Below, piece by piece: positions 61,471 to 64,000 of a stretch of DNA of 64,000 nt. Each line of letters begins with the position of its first letter. Position 1 is the stretch's first letter. The stretch comes from Setophaga petechia. Taxonomy: Eukaryota > Chordata > Aves > Passeriformes > Parulidae. The position numbers were made by a program, and so were the translations under genes. The stretch lies in assembly GCA_024362935.1 (NCBI GenBank), contig JANCRA010000007.1:8000503-8064502 (forward strand), read 5' to 3'. The notes under the pieces were generated by a model. The model was not told the DNA's origin and made no database searches. It worked only from the letters and a program-made list of their open reading frames with translations.

Positions 61471-64000
61471 GGAAGAATCAGAATAGCTGAACACAAAGAT
61501 TTCTTGTCATTATTTAGAATCAATTGGAATTATTTCTTTGAATACATAAATTTTGCTTATAGAGAAGGCAGGTTAGTTGCTTGCAGACAGAAGTCTGTGT
61601 ATGGAAAAGAATCAATACAATTTAATTTCAGTTGCATCCTCTTTTGATAATGCACACTAACATTTCTCCAAGGGAACAAGTGATTCCAGGGTTCCTCAAA
61701 GAAGAAAATTGTGTAGGTGGGGTTTTCTTGCAGTATCATAAGAAAGCACCCTTCAAATGGAAGCTTTTGAGTGTATATATAGCATAGCAGTAAAAGCAGA
61801 CACATTCCTGTGGGTGAGCAAATATAAACTCCTAAAGACTACAGAAACTGAAAATGAAAGCGGCAAATTAATCTAGAAACCTTTCTCCTCTGCTCCTGGT
61901 CTGGCCCCAGGTCTTCACAGTAATTAGAGGGAAGAATGATTTCTGGGTTTTTTGCTTTGGTTTCTTTGTTTGTTTATTCATTTTAGAATGAAAGACAAGG
62001 ATTTTGAATTATTGCCTGATGTGCATTGCATAGATAACATTATTTGTTGCCTGTGGCTTCTCAGGAGACTGAGCAGAAAGTAGGAATAAGTAGCAGGTCT
62101 TGGGAGACCACTTTGGCTGCAGAACTGTTGTGGAATTCAGCACATTGCCAGTGTTGTGGCTGTTCATTGTTTGTTTTTTCAGCTTGGGGTTTTTTTTAAA
62201 AACTAAATTAGTAGAACTTTACAGGGTTGAGTCTTACTTTTCTCCTTTAGGATAGTGCAATATTCAGTTCTCAATGTCTTAATAAGCATTATAAGTCTAA
62301 GGCAAACCATAATATTTATACTCCTTTTGGGGGTTAGCATTAGCCAGTTTTTTTGAAATGGTAAATGTTTTTCATGCACAAAGGTCCATCATAATTTGTC
62401 TGAGTTTGCATGTATATGTATGTGCACATACTGAAGTTATTGGGTACCCTCTATGGTTACTGCAGAATGCCAATGAAGTGACACGGCCACCATGACATAG
62501 AGCATAAAATATTTTTCAGCACTTGATTAAATTTCCCAGCATTTGTTCTGCAGTGATTCCTGCCCTGATAAAATGAATAGCTCATCAGCACCTCAGTAAA
62601 CATCAACTGCAGCCTGCAGCTTTATTTGTCCATCATTTAACAATTGACAATGCATTCAGTATTCCAGCCCAGCTGATCATGAGATAAAGTGTGACTAAAA
62701 AGTAGATCATCTGGTGGCTGCTGCAGTGTTTGGTGGGACACAAAGGGCTCCTCTCTCCTCTCCAGCTTGCCCGTGCAGCTCCTGCTGCAGCCAGGGAGCT
62801 GTGCGTGCCTGTTTGAGGCACGCTGCTGTGCCTGAAACACTCACCCCATTTCATCAGTGACATCAGCTGAGCAATGGGGACATTCAGGCCAAGCACAGCC
62901 ACTTCTTGGCTGCTTGTACATTCAGCTGGTTGCAATGTGAGCTTTAGTGGTGGCTGAGCCTCTCCTTCCCATTTTTGTGGCCCGCACAGAGTCCTTGCAT
63001 GGGGTGTCTGTGCATCGTTTATACTTTCCAAGATGCCTGAGGATGATGTTATCCAAGAAGGATTTCCTTCTTTTCATGGAATGATGGCTTACAGCAGGTG
63101 AAGGTGCAACTTGCACTGTTCACACCAGACCTTTGTTGGGAGGACCATCCCTGGGTGGCCAGAAGGCACTACAGCTCCCATGTCCAGGTGGTGCTGGAGC
63201 CACTAGATGTGACCTCAGAACAGAGCTTCATTCTGCTTCTGAGTGTCTGTGGGCTCAGGAGAAGGGAGCAGAGCCTATCAGATCTTTTCCGTGCTTCTTT
63301 CATGTACAAAATTCCAGAACTGAGATTAATTTGGGCTAATGTCAGGGTGCTGAGAAGCTTCCTTTGGAAGGTTCATGCTGTCAAATGTTTCATTGCTTTT
63401 TCATGGATGGAGATAGTCTATAACAGCAATTATTCAAGCCTTGTGCGCTTTTGAACTGTGGCTTTTGTCCTTGTCACAGGAGGGGCAGTGCAGATGGCAG
63501 TGGTGTGCTAGGCCACAGCCATCTGTGCTAGGAAGGGCTGACCCCTGTTGGCCTCTTGGTTTAAATGTTCCTCTGTATCCCAGTGCCTGGGTGCTGGGGA
63601 GCTTTGCTTTTTTCCTAGTACCCTGCAAGGGACCAGGGACCTGTGGCTCACAGGCCAGACACAGCTGGGAGCTCCTGTGGATGTCGTGTTGTGGGTGTCC
63701 AGGCTGATGAAGACATTTGGAAATACTCAGCCCTCTGCAAAGAGTCAGCTCCCCACATGTGTGTGGGAACTTGTTGCAGCACTTTTCCCAGCCAAACCTT
63801 TTGTAAAAAAATGAATTGGGACTGCATCTATTGCTGCCTGTGTGTCCAAACTTGATTTGTCTCCAGGGGAAGCCTCTACTCAAGCTTTCTGTCTGTATTT
63901 TAGACTATATCTCTGTGGACTTTTAGCTGGGCAGACTCTGTATTTCTAAAATAATGGTGGAGTTAAGGTGGAGAGCCATGCTAGGAGCACAGCAGCACCC
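61471..64000. other. ANK3: presumed ANK3 intron, no gene recognised
   Basis: AT-rich until about 62.7 kb, then GC-richer to the end with overlapping short frames on both strands. No exon, RNA gene or named repeat is supported. Confidence 0.55.

Noticed and set aside
63434..63883. 149-codon minus-strand open frame near the window end
   Set aside because: Overlaps other open frames on both strands in a GC-rich patch; no recognisable product or splice sites.
1..64000. Search for CRISPR arrays, phage modules, operons or toxin systems
   Set aside because: Base composition, CR1 elements and the spliced ANK3 exon show vertebrate nuclear DNA; no prokaryotic-type structure is present.

Overview
This window is vertebrate nuclear DNA, almost certainly from a bird. 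It contains several antisense copies of the avian CR1 LINE, including the 3' tail with the 'ggttggaagggacc' type sequence. CpG is scarce, there are no compact operons or long open reading frames, and the one recognisable coding segment ends in a canonical splice donor. Many G/T-only (or A/C-only) low-complexity tracts suggest a passerine, but the order is not proven.

The only coding sequence I can support is one 38-codon exon at 42276-42389 on the + strand. Its product begins MAHAASQLKK and ends in a strongly basic stretch. I recognise it as the alternative first coding exon of ANK3 (ankyrin-G) that precedes the ankyrin-repeat exons in the long isoforms. The shared second exon (encoding SDANASYLRAARAG...) is not visible downstream, so 42390-64000 would be the 5' part of a very long intron. 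Positions 1 to about 41.6 kb are either upstream intron, if more distal ANK3 promoters are used as in mammals, or 5' flank.

Layout: 1-13.9 kb is unique-looking non-coding DNA with a possible ERV-derived patch (7.62-7.74 kb) and a 22-bp minisatellite (10.2 kb). At 13.98-14.30 kb and 17.84-18.07 kb lie CR1 3' ends. Between them, at 15.88-16.32 kb, is a CpG-rich patch with a CTCF-like site followed by a dense TGTCA cluster, the best regulatory candidate away from the exon. At 30.5-33.5 kb there is a cluster of degenerate CR1/L3-type LINE pieces, all antisense. The putative promoter and 5' leader of the ANK3 exon occupy about 41.6-42.28 kb. At 58.17-59.00 kb are a 23-bp tandem duplication and a 50-bp near-perfect palindrome. 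At 61.1-61.47 kb is a candidate LTR fragment.

Nothing in the window looks like a novel multi-gene system. The interest lies in cis-regulatory candidates around an isolated ANK3 first exon and in several small structural repeats.
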